Positions 8,801 through 25,513 of a DNA stretch of 64,000 nt are shown in pieces. Position 1 is the first letter of the stretch; every line of letters begins with the position of its first letter. Under the pieces are notes generated by a model that was not told the origin of the DNA, ran no database searches, and was given only the letters and a program-made list of their open reading frames with translations. Source of the stretch: an uncultured Kiritimatiellota bacterium (GTDB lineage Bacteria > Verrucomicrobiota > Kiritimatiellia > RFP12 > UBA1067); assembly GCA_934675625.1 (NCBI GenBank), contig CAKURH010000002.1, positions 27,512 to 91,511 on the forward strand. The letters run 5' to 3'. A program made the translations under genes and the position numbers.

Positions 8801-10138
8801 TCACTCCGCCCCCAGCGCGAGACCGATCTTCGCGAGATCCTGCGCGTCAAGCGCGTAGACGGGGTCAATCTCGATCGGGAGGTCCTTCGGAACCGTCACG
8901 CCAATCTCGGCGAACCACTTCGTCCACTTCGCCCGCAGGTCGGCCTGGCACGTCGCGGGCGAGTCATTGCCCTCGGCGTTCTTGACCGGCGAGAACTCCT
9001 CCTTCGGATCGAACGCGAGAAACGCCGCGCGTTTCGCCTTCGGCAGGATGTCGAAGATGAACTTCTCGAACTTGTAGCCGTTGGGCTCCTTCGGCTGGAC
9101 GATCTTGCCGTCCGCGACGAACGGGATCTTCTTGAACGCGAGGTGGAGCGGCATCGCCTTCGCGGCCTCGCGGGCGAGGAACGCGCGGTCGAAGACGTGG
9201 ATCGCCGGCGAGCCGTAGCGGAAGTAGAGCTTGCCGTCCTTCTCGCGCAGGCACTGCTCCTTCGTCATCTCGGTGTACTCGACCATGCGGAAGGTCTTGC
9301 CGAACTGCATCGGGATGCCGACCTTCTCGAACGGGTCGCGCTTCGCGCAGAGCTTGAGCGAGTACTCCGACTTCTGGAGCACGTGATAGCCGATGAACGC
9401 CGGATCGGCGATCTCGACGAGCGGGTTGTCGACCTGGAAGAAGAAGACGGACTTGATGCCGCGCGCGCGCATGTCGTCCAGCGCGCCCGAGCGACGGAGC
9501 GCCGCGAGGAGGCCGCCGTGCCCGTCCGGGCTCATGAAGATGTGTCCGGGACGGTCGAGGATGATCTTGCCGTCCTTCGTCATGCCGGGCCACATGCCCT
9601 GCGTGAAGAAGAAGACGTTCTTCGGGTCGAGCCCGAAGAAGTCGTTCTCCTCAAAGCACCGCTGCGTCGCCGCGTTGTTCGCCTCGCTCGTCATCACGTA
9701 GAACGGGATCGTCGCGCCATAGCGGATCGACCGCGCGAGAATCTTGCGCGCGTGGAAGTAGAAGAGCGGCGCGCCGGTGATCGGACCGATCGAGAAGCAG
9801 CCCTTCGGGCCGTCGTAGCCGAGGCGCGAGCCCTGCCCGCCCGCGACGAGGAGCGCCGCGACGCGCCCGGCCCGCAGTTCCTTCTCGCCGGCGGCAATCG
9901 CCTTCTTCAGGGCCGCGCCCGACAGCTCGGCGACCTTCGGCGCCAGACCCGTCGAGGAGTCGAAGCGGTCGCCGCCCGTCTCCAGCGCGGCCGCGCACTG
10001 CTTCAGGCTCTTCGGCTCGATCGTCGCGACCTGCGCGAGCAGTTCCTTGCGCTCGTTCTTCGCGAGCCTCTTCCAATAGGCGAGCACGTGTTCCTGCCCG
10101 CACGACTTCAGCAGCCTCTCGGCCTCGGTGTAGTTCAT
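8801..10138 (-). CDS. UDP-sugar pyrophosphorylase, eukaryotic-like UDPGP family (probably UDP-GlcNAc pyrophosphorylase)
   Basis: The 445-aa protein belongs to the UDPGP/UAP1 family that makes UDP-sugars from UTP and a sugar-1-phosphate. The signature LVAGGQGSRLGYDGPKGCFS lies near residue 97, followed by FYVMTSEANN, the SPDGHGGLLAAL loop and FFFQVDNPLVEIADP, all as in UAP1-like enzymes. EPNGYKFEKFIFDIL near the C-terminus matches the substrate-binding region of GlcNAc-type members, so UDP-GlcNAc is the favoured product, but Gal/Glc cannot be excluded. Bacteria more often use bifunctional GlmU; this family is common in PVC bacteria. Start ATG 10138 has a GGGAGA ribosome site. It follows infB with 41 nt between them and is likely cotranscribed. 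Confidence 0.88.
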   Translation of the reverse strand: MNYTEAERLLKSCGQEHVLAYWKRLAKNERKELLAQVATIEPKSLKQCAAALETGGDRFDSSTGLAPKVAELSGAALKKAIAAGEKELRAGRVAALLVAGGQGSRLGYDGPKGCFSIGPITGAPLFYFHARKILARSIRYGATIPFYVMTSEANNAATQRCFEENDFFGLDPKNVFFFTQGMWPGMTKDGKIILDRPGHIFMSPDGHGGLLAALRRSGALDDMRARGIKSVFFFQVDNPLVEIADPAFIGYHVLQKSEYSLKLCAKRDPFEKVGIPMQFGKTFRMVEYTEMTKEQCLREKDGKLYFRYGSPAIHVFDRAFLAREAAKAMPLHLAFKKIPFVADGKIVQPKEPNGYKFEKFIFDILPKAKRAAFLAFDPKEEFSPVKNAEGNDSPATCQADLRAKWTKWFAEIGVTVPKDLPIEIDPVYALDAQDLAKIGLALGAE

Positions 10139-10179
10139 CGACTGGTCTCCCGTTTGCTCTCTCGTTTTCGTTAGTTCCC

Positions 10180-12720
10180 TTACAGACTCCTCGGCAGCTC
10201 TTCCAGCGAGTAGCACTCGATCGTGTCGCCGACCTGGAAGCCCTCGTAGTTCGCGAAGCACACGCCGCATTCCTGCTGGCCCGTCACTTCCTTCACCTCG
10301 TCCTTGAAGTGGCGCAGCGTCTGCACCTTGCCGTCCCACACCTGCGCCTTGTTGCGGAGGATGCGGAACCGCTCCTTGGCGACGAGCTTGCCGTCGAGCA
10401 TCTGCGAGCCGGCGATCTTGCCGAGCTTGCCGATGTCGTAGATCGCCTTGATCTCGGCGTGGCCGAGGACGACCTCCTTGAACTCCGGCGGCAGCAGGTC
10501 GAGCATGCAGTTCTTGACGTGATCGAGCAGTTCGTAGATGATGCGGAAGGAGTTGATCCGGACGCCGTCGTGGCGCGCCTGCTGCTGAACGCCCGCGTCG
10601 TTGCCGATGTCGAAGCCGACGAGGATCGCCTTGCCGGCGGCGGCGGACTTGACGTCGGTGAGCGAGACGTTGCCCGTGCCCGTGCCGATGACGTTCAGGC
10701 CGACCTTCTCGGACTTGATCTCGTTCAGCGCCTGCACGATCGCCTCCAGCGAGCCCTGCGTGTCGGACTTCACGATCACGTTGAGCTCGCGCTTGCCCTC
10801 GGCGGCCATCGCGCTCATGAGCGCGTCGAGCGTCGCGGCCTTCGAGGTCGAGAGGGCCTCCTCCTTCTTCTCCTGCGCGGTCTGCTCGGCGAGCGTGCGC
10901 GCGCGCTTCTCGTCGAGCATGACGCGGAACTCGCTGCCGGCCTCGGGCACGCCCGAAAGGCCCGTGCACTTCACCGGCGTCGCCGGCGGGGCCTCCTTGA
11001 TGCGGCGGCCGTGGTCGTCGATGAGCGCGCGCACCTTGCCGAAGTGCTCGCCGATGAGAATCGCGTCCCCGACCTTGAGCGTGCCGCCCGTGACGAGCAG
11101 CGTCGCGCACGGACCGAGGCCCTGCTGCAGCTCGGACTCGATCACGAAGCCGTTCGCGCGGCGGTTCGGGTTCGCCTGAAGCTCCAGCACCTCCGCCTGC
11201 ACGAGGATGTTCTCCAGGAGCGCGTCCACGCCAAGCCCCGTCACGCCCGAAACGGGGCAGCAGATGATGTCGCCGCCCCAGTCCTCCGGCGTCAGGCCCC
11301 GCTTCTGGAGCTGCTGCTTGACGCGGTCGACGTTCGCCGTCGGCTTGTCGGCCTTCGTGATCGCGACCATGATCTGCACGCCCGTCTGGCGGCAGACCTT
11401 GATGCACTCCTCGGTCTGCGGCATGATGCCGTCGTCGGCCGCCACGATGAGGACGGCGATGTCGGTGATCTGCGCGCCGCGCGCCCGCATCGCGCTGAAC
11501 GCGGCGTGGCCGGGCGTGTCGAGGAACGTGATCTTCTTGCCCGCGATCTCGACCTGGTAGGCGGAGATCTGCTGGGTGATGCCGCCGGCCTCGCCCGCCG
11601 CGACGTGCTCCTTGCGGATGTAGTCCATCAGCGTCGTCTTGCCGTGGTCGACGTGGCCGAGGAACGTGACGACCGGCGCGCGCGGCTTCAGCGTCTCGGG
11701 CGCGTCCTCCGGAATGAGGTCGTCAGCGTCGATCGCCTTCAGGACCGGCTTCGCCGCCGCCTTGTCGCGGGCGTGCTCGATCGTCACCTTGAAGCCGTAC
11801 TTCTGCGCGACCTTCGTCGCGACATCCGGCTCGACGCGCTGGTTGATGGACGCAAGCACCTTCAGGCCCATCAGGTCGGCGATCAGGCGGTTCGGCTTGA
11901 TGTTGAGCTTCGCCGCGAGATCCTTGACGATCACGGCGCCGCGAATCGAAATCTCCTTGTTCGCCTCGTCGACGGAGATGCGGCTGCCCTGCTCCATCAC
12001 CTTCGGCGCCACCACGCGCGGCGCGCCCTTGTCAAAGCCCTTCGCGCCCTCGCGGTCCTTCCGGCCCTTGCGGTCGTCACGCCCGGCGACGCCCACGGAA
12101 ATCGTCGGCTTCGGCGGTTTCGGCTTCGGGGCGGCCGCGACGGAAATCGAGATCGTCGCCGCCGGCCGCGCGTGCTGGAGCGGCTTGAACCCGGCCGCCG
12201 TCAAGCCCGTCTTCGCGGCGGAAATCGTCGGCAGGATCTTCGGCTTCACGCCTGGCGCCATGCGAATCTTGGGGGCGACCGGGGCAGTCGGGGCGGCTGA
12301 AACCGCCCCCTTCGAGACAGGCGCCGCGACCGCCGCCGAGGAAGCCGCCCCTTGCGAGACGGACAGCGCGACAGCCACCGACGGCGATGATGACGGCTTC
12401 GCCTCGCCCGTCGCCGGTGCCGCGAACGTGACGACCTTGCCTTCGGCCGCGTCCTTCGCGATCTTCAGGTGCTCGGCGAGCTTCGCCTTCTGCGCGGCGA
12501 AGAACGCGGCGTTCAGCTCGGCCGCACGCTTCGTCTTGGCCGCGCGCTTCGCCGCGACATCGGCCTTCGGCGCGTTCGCGAGCGCCAGCTTGAGCGCGGC
12601 GAGCTCGCCGTCGTCAACCGAACTGATTGCGCTCGTGACCTCGACGCCGGCCTTTTCGGCAACACGGAGAACCTCAGCACTCGTGACGCCCGCCTCCTTG
12701 GCAATTTCACAGACTCTCAT
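10180..12720 (-). CDS. infB: Translation initiation factor IF-2
   Basis: IF-2 is the GTPase that brings initiator tRNA to the 30S subunit. The 846-aa protein starts with the IF2-N domain (MRVCEIAKEAGVTSAEVL), continues through a long Ala/Pro/Lys-rich linker to about residue 240, then the second IF2-N domain, and the G domain from about residue 350 (LGHVDHGKTTLMDYI, DTPGHAAFSAMRARG, ITKADKP). Domains II-IV follow and end ECYSLEELPRSL. Length and order are normal. The ATG at 12720 lies 4 nt after the nusA stop, the classic nusA-infB arrangement, so the pair is one transcript. Confidence 0.97.
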   Translation of the reverse strand: MRVCEIAKEAGVTSAEVLRVAEKAGVEVTSAISSVDDGELAALKLALANAPKADVAAKRAAKTKRAAELNAAFFAAQKAKLAEHLKIAKDAAEGKVVTFAAPATGEAKPSSSPSVAVALSVSQGAASSAAVAAPVSKGAVSAAPTAPVAPKIRMAPGVKPKILPTISAAKTGLTAAGFKPLQHARPAATISISVAAAPKPKPPKPTISVGVAGRDDRKGRKDREGAKGFDKGAPRVVAPKVMEQGSRISVDEANKEISIRGAVIVKDLAAKLNIKPNRLIADLMGLKVLASINQRVEPDVATKVAQKYGFKVTIEHARDKAAAKPVLKAIDADDLIPEDAPETLKPRAPVVTFLGHVDHGKTTLMDYIRKEHVAAGEAGGITQQISAYQVEIAGKKITFLDTPGHAAFSAMRARGAQITDIAVLIVAADDGIMPQTEECIKVCRQTGVQIMVAITKADKPTANVDRVKQQLQKRGLTPEDWGGDIICCPVSGVTGLGVDALLENILVQAEVLELQANPNRRANGFVIESELQQGLGPCATLLVTGGTLKVGDAILIGEHFGKVRALIDDHGRRIKEAPPATPVKCTGLSGVPEAGSEFRVMLDEKRARTLAEQTAQEKKEEALSTSKAATLDALMSAMAAEGKRELNVIVKSDTQGSLEAIVQALNEIKSEKVGLNVIGTGTGNVSLTDVKSAAAGKAILVGFDIGNDAGVQQQARHDGVRINSFRIIYELLDHVKNCMLDLLPPEFKEVVLGHAEIKAIYDIGKLGKIAGSQMLDGKLVAKERFRILRNKAQVWDGKVQTLRHFKDEVKEVTGQQECGVCFANYEGFQVGDTIECYSLEELPRSL

Positions 12721-12724
12721 GGGC

Positions 12725-14011
12725 TTAGGCTTCCTCTCCCTCGTGCGCTTCCGCCGTCAGCGCGGCCACGGCCTTCGCCGCCGCGTAGACGCCCTTCGCC
12801 GTCACTTCGTCAAGGCCCGTCGCGGCGATGAAGCTCGCCTCGTCCTCTTCCGCAATGCCGTCGACCGTGAGATAGCCCGCGTCAGCCATCTGCGTCGCGA
12901 CCGCCGTGGAGACGGAGAACATCTCGGCGAGCTCCTTGATGGCTGCGGCCTTCTGATCCTCGAACGAGGCCGTCGCCATCGACTTCTTCACCTCGACGTG
13001 CCAGCCCGTCAGCTTCGTCGCGAGGCGCACGTTCTGGCCACGCTTGCCGATCGCGAGCGAATACTGGTCGGCCGCCGCCGTGCAGCGCACCGTGTTCGGC
13101 ACCGCCGGGTCGATCTCGATGGACTCCAGCTTCGCCGGCGCGAGCGCCTGGGCGACGTACTGGCGGATGTCCTCGTTCCAGCGCACGATGTCGATCTTCT
13201 CGCCGGAAAGCTCGTTGACGATCGACCGCACGCGGCTGCCGCGCTGGCCGACGCACGCGCCGACCGGATCGACCGACTCGTTCGACGTGCGCACCGCGAG
13301 CTTCGCCCGGTAGCCGGGGTCGCGGCTCACGCCCATGATTTCCACGACGCCGTCGGCAATCTCGCTCACCTCCAGACGGAACAGCGCCTCGACGAACTTG
13401 CCGTCGGCGCGCGAGAGCGTCACGGACGGCCCCTTCGCCTCGGGGTCGACGCGCTTGATGATCGCGCGGATCGGGTCGCCGACCTGATAGTCCTCCGTCG
13501 GGATGCGCTCCTTGGCCGGCAACACCATCTCGGTCTTGCCGACCGTCACGTAGGTGTCGCGGTGGACGACGGCGGAGACCGTGCCGGACACGATGTCGCC
13601 GACGCGGTCGCGGTATTCGCTGAAGGTGTTCGTGCGCTCGGCCTCGCGAATCTTCAGGTTGATCATCTGCCGCGACATCTGCGCCGCAATGCGGCCAAGG
13701 CGCGACGCCGGCATCTCGACCTCGATCGTCTCGCCTTCCGCCACGGGGTTGCCGTGGTTGTAGCGCGTCGCGCGCGCCGTCGAGATGAAGCCGACGCCCG
13801 TGTCTTCGTCGGACACGACCAGCGTGTCGTAGACGTGGAGTGAAAGATCCTTGCGGTCAATGGCGACGCGCAAGTCGTTCGTCACGGTTGAATTCTTGCG
13901 GGCCGCCTGGGCAATCGCCTGCTCAATCGCCGTCAAGACGATTTCGCGGCTCACGCCACGCTCACTCTCAATGTGCTGCACGACCGCGAGCAGCTGACTG
14001 TTCATCGCCAT
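12725..14011 (-). CDS. nusA: Transcription termination/antitermination factor NusA
   Basis: NusA binds RNA polymerase and modulates pausing, termination and antitermination. The 428-aa product has the N-terminal polymerase-binding domain (VVQHIESERGVSREIVLTAIEQAI), an S1 domain (VGDIVSGTVSAVVHRDTYV), the two KH domains (VDPVGACVGQRGSRVRSI and LAIGKRGQNVRLATKL) and a short acidic C-terminus with a helix-hairpin-helix-like segment. ATG 14011 is preceded by the strong ribosome site AAAAAAGGAGTG. rimP, which often precedes nusA, is absent; prepilin peptidase is upstream instead, and a separate sigma70-type promoter lies in the gap. Confidence 0.96.
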   Translation of the reverse strand: MAMNSQLLAVVQHIESERGVSREIVLTAIEQAIAQAARKNSTVTNDLRVAIDRKDLSLHVYDTLVVSDEDTGVGFISTARATRYNHGNPVAEGETIEVEMPASRLGRIAAQMSRQMINLKIREAERTNTFSEYRDRVGDIVSGTVSAVVHRDTYVTVGKTEMVLPAKERIPTEDYQVGDPIRAIIKRVDPEAKGPSVTLSRADGKFVEALFRLEVSEIADGVVEIMGVSRDPGYRAKLAVRTSNESVDPVGACVGQRGSRVRSIVNELSGEKIDIVRWNEDIRQYVAQALAPAKLESIEIDPAVPNTVRCTAAADQYSLAIGKRGQNVRLATKLTGWHVEVKKSMATASFEDQKAAAIKELAEMFSVSTAVATQMADAGYLTVDGIAEEDEASFIAATGLDEVTAKGVYAAAKAVAALTAEAHEGEEA

Positions 14012-14087
14012 TTTTCACTCCTTTTTTCTGTCAAAAATCAAAACACGCCCTTCGGTCGATCCGCTGGATCACCGAAAAGACACGCAT

Positions 14088-14116
14088 AGAATACCCTTTC
14101 TGTCCGAAAATGTCAA
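14088..14116 (-). promoter_or_regulatory. Sigma70-type promoter for nusA-infB
   Basis: On the minus strand TTGACA (14111-14116) is separated by 17 nt from TATTCT (14088-14093), a near-consensus promoter. The leader is about 70 nt and contains an imperfect hairpin at 14051-14076 (TTCGGT paired with ACCGAA and GATCC with GGATC), which could be a NusA autoregulation site; that role is inference. Confidence 0.75.
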
Positions 14117-14137
14117 TGCGGCCCCGTTCCGACGGAC

Positions 14138-15010
14138 TCAACCTCCCAAAAGCCGAAGGTAGGCGCGCACGAGCGCAGTGCCACCGAACATCCAGACGAG
14201 GCAACCGAGACAGATGTACGGGCCGTAGGGGATTTCGACGAACCGCCCGAACTTCGTCTTTGACAACGCGACCATCGAAAGCCCCACAACCGAGCCGAAG
14301 ACGGACGAGAGCATCAGCGTGACAAGCACCGCCACCGGCCCGAACAGCGCGCCGACCGCCCCCATCAGGAAGACGTCTCCGAGCCCCATCGCCTCGCGCC
14401 TGAACGCCTTCGAGCCGAGAAAACGAATCAGCCAGAGGAGTCCGAAGCCGAAGGCCAAACCCACAAGCGAATTCACGAGCGGCGACAGACGCACGAGCAA
14501 AGGTTCGTCGCAACCGTCAGCAAAGCCGAAGGCCGTGAAGACGAGAGCCTCCGCCACGCCGAGGATCATGCCGCCGACCGTGACGAAGTCCGGCAGCAGC
14601 TTATGGTCGAAGTCGATCATCGAACCGACGATCATCAGGGAAATCCAGATCCACATGATGACCAAATGCAGCACGAGCGGACTCCACAGCGGCTCGTTTC
14701 CGACGAGGGCCAGTCCAAACTTCTGGAACGCCGCGAGAAAGAGGCAGCCGCCGAGCAGTTCGACGAGAATGTAGCGCGGCGAAATCGGCGCGCGGCAGTT
14801 CGCGCACTTTCCGCGCAGGGCGAGCCATGAGAGAATCGGGATGTTCTGATACCAGCGAATCGCCGCGCCGCAGGTCGGGCAGTGCGACGGGGGGCGCACA
14901 ATCGACTCACCGCGCGGCACGCGCCAGATGACGACGTTCAGGAAGCTCGCGACGCACGCGCCGAATGCAAACGAGAACAGCGACAAGATGTGGAAAAGGC
15001 CGAAATCCAC
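14138..15010 (-). CDS. Prepilin peptidase / N-methyltransferase (PilD/GspO family)
   Basis: This integral membrane aspartic protease cleaves and methylates type IV pilin-like or pseudopilin leaders. The 290-aa protein has the N-terminal SFLNVVIWRVPRGESIV segment, the two zinc-binding CPTCG / CANCR pairs, and the catalytic aspartates in SMIDFDHKLLPD and MGLGDVFLMG. About eight hydrophobic segments are visible. Length is normal for the bifunctional form. The start ATG 15010 is 4 nt from the stop of gpsA upstream. Its presence implies pili or a type II secretion/pseudopilus system encoded elsewhere; no pilin is in this window. Confidence 0.93.
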   Translation of the reverse strand: MDFGLFHILSLFSFAFGACVASFLNVVIWRVPRGESIVRPPSHCPTCGAAIRWYQNIPILSWLALRGKCANCRAPISPRYILVELLGGCLFLAAFQKFGLALVGNEPLWSPLVLHLVIMWIWISLMIVGSMIDFDHKLLPDFVTVGGMILGVAEALVFTAFGFADGCDEPLLVRLSPLVNSLVGLAFGFGLLWLIRFLGSKAFRREAMGLGDVFLMGAVGALFGPVAVLVTLMLSSVFGSVVGLSMVALSKTKFGRFVEIPYGPYICLGCLVWMFGGTALVRAYLRLLGG

Positions 15011-15014
15011 GGTT

Positions 15015-16001
15015 TCACTCCGCCTTGAGCGCGCGCCCCATCATCGCCGCGCACGCGGCCTTCGCGTCAAAGCCCTCGTAGCAGAGCGCGTAGACGAGTT
15101 CGCAGATCGGCATCTCGACCCCCAGCTTCTTCGCGATCTCGTGGACGACCTTCGCGTTCCAGACGCCCTCGGCGACCATCTGCATCGAGCCGAGGATGTC
15201 CGCGATCCTCTCGCCCTTTCCGAGCCGTTCGCCGACGGCGTGGTTGCGCGAGTGGACGGACGTGCAGGTGACGATCAGGTCGCCGATGCCGGCAAGGCCC
15301 GACAGCGTCTCGGGCGCGCCACCGTAGGCCAGCACGAACCGCTTCATTTCGACGAGCCCGCGCGTGATGAGCGCCGCGCGCGTGTTGTCGCCGTAGCCCA
15401 TGCCGTCCGAACAGCCGACGGCGATGGCGAGGACGTTCTTGACCGCGCCGCCGATCTCGACGCCGACGGGATCCGCCGACGTGTAGACGCGGAAGCGCGG
15501 GCCCGACCAGATTTCCTGCACGCGCTTCGCCTTCGCCGCGTCCGTGCAGGCCGCGACAATCGCCGTCGGGATGCCGCGCGCGACCTCCTCGGCGTGCGTC
15601 GGCCCGGCAAGCGCGACCACGGGGCCTGCCCCCAGGATTTCCGCGCCGAGGTCGGTCATGCGGCGGTTCGTCTTCTCGCAGAGCCCCTTCGTGATGGAGA
15701 CGACGAGCATTTCCGGCGTGATGAGGCCCCTAAAGCCGCTGACGACGGACGTAAAGTATTTCGACGGCGGCGCGAGCACGACGACCGCCGCCCCCTTCAC
15801 GGCCGCTTCGCGGTCGGCCGTCAGGTTCAGGTTCGCGGGCAGTTCGACGCCCTTCAGGAACTTGTCGTTGCGCCGCGTCCGCCTCATTTCCTCGATGTAG
15901 TCGGGAAACGCGCCCCAGAGCGTCACGTCGTGGCCGTAGCCCGCCAGGAGGAGCGCATTCGCCGTGCCCCAACCGCCATCGCCAATCACTGCAATCTTCA
16001 T
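15015..16001 (-). CDS. gpsA: NAD(P)-dependent glycerol-3-phosphate dehydrogenase
   Basis: GpsA makes sn-glycerol-3-phosphate for phospholipid synthesis from dihydroxyacetone phosphate. The 328-aa protein begins MKIAVIGDGGWGTANALLLA (Rossmann loop GxGxxG-like), has the SITKGL and LAGPTHAEEVARG motifs, the catalytic Lys in GGAVKNVLAIAVG, and AALITRGLVEM plus GLAGIGDLIVTCTS in the C-terminal domain. Start ATG 16001 is fixed by these motifs and by a TTTGGTATAAT box ending 7 nt upstream, which suggests a leaderless mRNA. The next gene, prepilin peptidase, follows after 4 nt. Confidence 0.95.
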   Translation of the reverse strand: MKIAVIGDGGWGTANALLLAGYGHDVTLWGAFPDYIEEMRRTRRNDKFLKGVELPANLNLTADREAAVKGAAVVVLAPPSKYFTSVVSGFRGLITPEMLVVSITKGLCEKTNRRMTDLGAEILGAGPVVALAGPTHAEEVARGIPTAIVAACTDAAKAKRVQEIWSGPRFRVYTSADPVGVEIGGAVKNVLAIAVGCSDGMGYGDNTRAALITRGLVEMKRFVLAYGGAPETLSGLAGIGDLIVTCTSVHSRNHAVGERLGKGERIADILGSMQMVAEGVWNAKVVHEIAKKLGVEMPICELVYALCYEGFDAKAACAAMMGRALKAE

Positions 16002-16008
16002 GCCCCGT

Positions 16009-16019
16009 ATTATACCAAA
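16009..16019 (-). promoter_or_regulatory. Extended -10 promoter (TTTGGTATAAT), leaderless, for gpsA
   Basis: The minus strand reads TTTGGTATAATACGGGGC then ATG, with 7 nt between the hexamer and the start codon. It lies between the stop of the sugar isomerase gene and gpsA. Confidence 0.75.
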
Positions 16020-16038
16020 ACCAAGGCCCGCCCGCCGT

Positions 16039-16872
16039 TCACGCCACACGCCAGATGGCCTTCAGGTGGGCGAGCCCGCGCCGCAGGGCCTCTGGCGTCA
16101 CGCCCGCATGCGGCTCGAGGACAAGATGGCGCGCGGCACGGGCCACAGGCGCCAGCGCGGCGAAGTCGACGAGCCCTTCACCCGGCGGGAGATGGTCGTC
16201 GCCGCCGCGCGAATCGTTGAGATGGAGGCCGAGGGGCGGCACGCACGGGTCGAACGCCTGCGCCGCCGAAGCCCATCCGTTCGCCTGCCGCACGTAGGCG
16301 TGGCCCGTGTCCAGCCACGGACGCACCCAGTCGCCCGCGAGATCCCGGATCTCGTCTTCGTTCGGGAAGCCCTCAAGATACGGCAGGTTCTCAAGCCCCA
16401 GCCGCACGCCGTGCTTCTCCAGCACAGGCGTCAGGCGATCCAGCTCACGGCGGAAGACGTCGACGAGCCGCCGTCCGAGCCGCGTGCGCTTCTTGAGGCG
16501 GTTGCGGCGGAAGAGCGTGCGGCAGGGCACACGCCCCGCGTGGAGGACGACGGCGCGCGCGCCCATCTCCGCCGCGAACTCGACGTTCTTGCGCACATGC
16601 ACACGGGCGAGCGCGCGCGCGGCCTCGTCGAAATCGGCGAGGAGGTAGAGTTCCGGGTAGCCGCGCGGCGCGGAGAGCGGCACGGGGCAGAAGGCGTGAA
16701 TCGAGCCGACGGGCATTTCCCCCAGCCGCGCCTTGAACCCGCGCACCTGGTCAGCCGTCGTGTGGAAGCCGAGCTCCAGCGCCTCGAAGCCGAGCGCGCG
16801 CGCCTCGTCGGCAATCGCCTCGCCGGAAGCCTGCCGACGGTTGTTCCAGTTGGTGGAGAGGGCAAACGTCAT
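16039..16872 (-). CDS. Sugar phosphate isomerase/epimerase-like TIM-barrel protein (AP endonuclease 2 superfamily)
   Basis: The 277-aa protein has the layout of the xylose isomerase-like TIM barrel: FALSTNWNNRRQ at strand 1, ALGFEALELGFH (the ELG metal-site region), RAVVLHAGRVP, HGVRLGLENLPYLEGFPNEDEI (ENL motif), PWLDTGHAYVR (the DTGH metal ligands) and GLHLNDSRGGDDHLPPGEGLVDF (HLND and the HLPPG loop). These residues point to a divalent-metal sugar isomerase/epimerase or, less likely, endonuclease IV. The substrate cannot be read from the sequence. ATG 16872 is preferred over the in-frame TTG two codons upstream. A weak TTAATAGACT box lies upstream. It is flanked by the rpoC terminator and gpsA. 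Confidence 0.75.
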   Translation of the reverse strand: MTFALSTNWNNRRQASGEAIADEARALGFEALELGFHTTADQVRGFKARLGEMPVGSIHAFCPVPLSAPRGYPELYLLADFDEAARALARVHVRKNVEFAAEMGARAVVLHAGRVPCRTLFRRNRLKKRTRLGRRLVDVFRRELDRLTPVLEKHGVRLGLENLPYLEGFPNEDEIRDLAGDWVRPWLDTGHAYVRQANGWASAAQAFDPCVPPLGLHLNDSRGGDDHLPPGEGLVDFAALAPVARAARHLVLEPHAGVTPEALRRGLAHLKAIWRVA

Positions 16873-16936
16873 TTTCAAGCGCGTAGTCTATTAAAAAAAC
16901 GGGCGGAAGTCAACGACGAAGGCCAAAATGAAACAC

Positions 16937-16965
16937 AGGGGGGCGGCAGATTCTGCCGTCCCCCT
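16937..16965 (-). terminator. Terminator-like hairpin after rpoC
   Basis: A 13-bp stem (AGGGGGGCGGCAG paired with CTGCCGTCCCCCT, one G-T pair) closes a 3-nt loop. On the minus strand it is 28 nt past the rpoC stop and is followed by a T-rich stretch (TTTCATTTT), so it probably ends the rpoBC transcript. Confidence 0.75.
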
Positions 16966-16992
16966 GCGTTCGCGTGCCGACAGGCGTTCGCG

Positions 16993-21354
<4,362 letters not shown>

Positions 21355-21423
21355 TTGTTCTCCTAAAGATTGTTTTTCGGTTCTAGTTGTTCGAGTTGCT
21401 CTCGCGATTCCAGTTCCTTAGGG

Positions 21424-25338
<3,915 letters not shown>

Positions 25339-25465
25339 TTGATTAGCTTACCTTGTCTTTGTTGTAGAAAAATCGTGAAATTCATCAAATTCCAGCCCTT
25401 TCGGCGCCTGAAGTGTGGTAAGCAGCCACTTTGTTAACTGTACGCAATGGGCAAGAATTCGGTAA

Positions 25466-25495
25466 AGTATATCAAAAATGACGTCCCTCGCGCAA
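25466..25495 (-). promoter_or_regulatory. Probable promoter of rpoB-rpoC
   Basis: The minus strand has TTGCGC (25490-25495), an 18-nt spacer ending TTTTTGA, and TATACT (25466-25471). The TTGATATACT context matches the extended -10 used elsewhere here (TTTGRTATAAT). The transcript would have a leader of about 120 nt (25339-25459), long enough for post-transcriptional control, but I see no recognisable motif in it. Confidence 0.6.
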
Positions 25496-25513
25496 GAGGG
25501 GGCCGAAATTCGG

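Noticed and set aside
15621..15632. GGGGCCTGCCCC in gpsA as another member of the GGGGACAGGCCCC repeats
   Set aside because: It falls within normally conserved gpsA sequence with no extra residues and lacks the A of the core, so it is probably chance.
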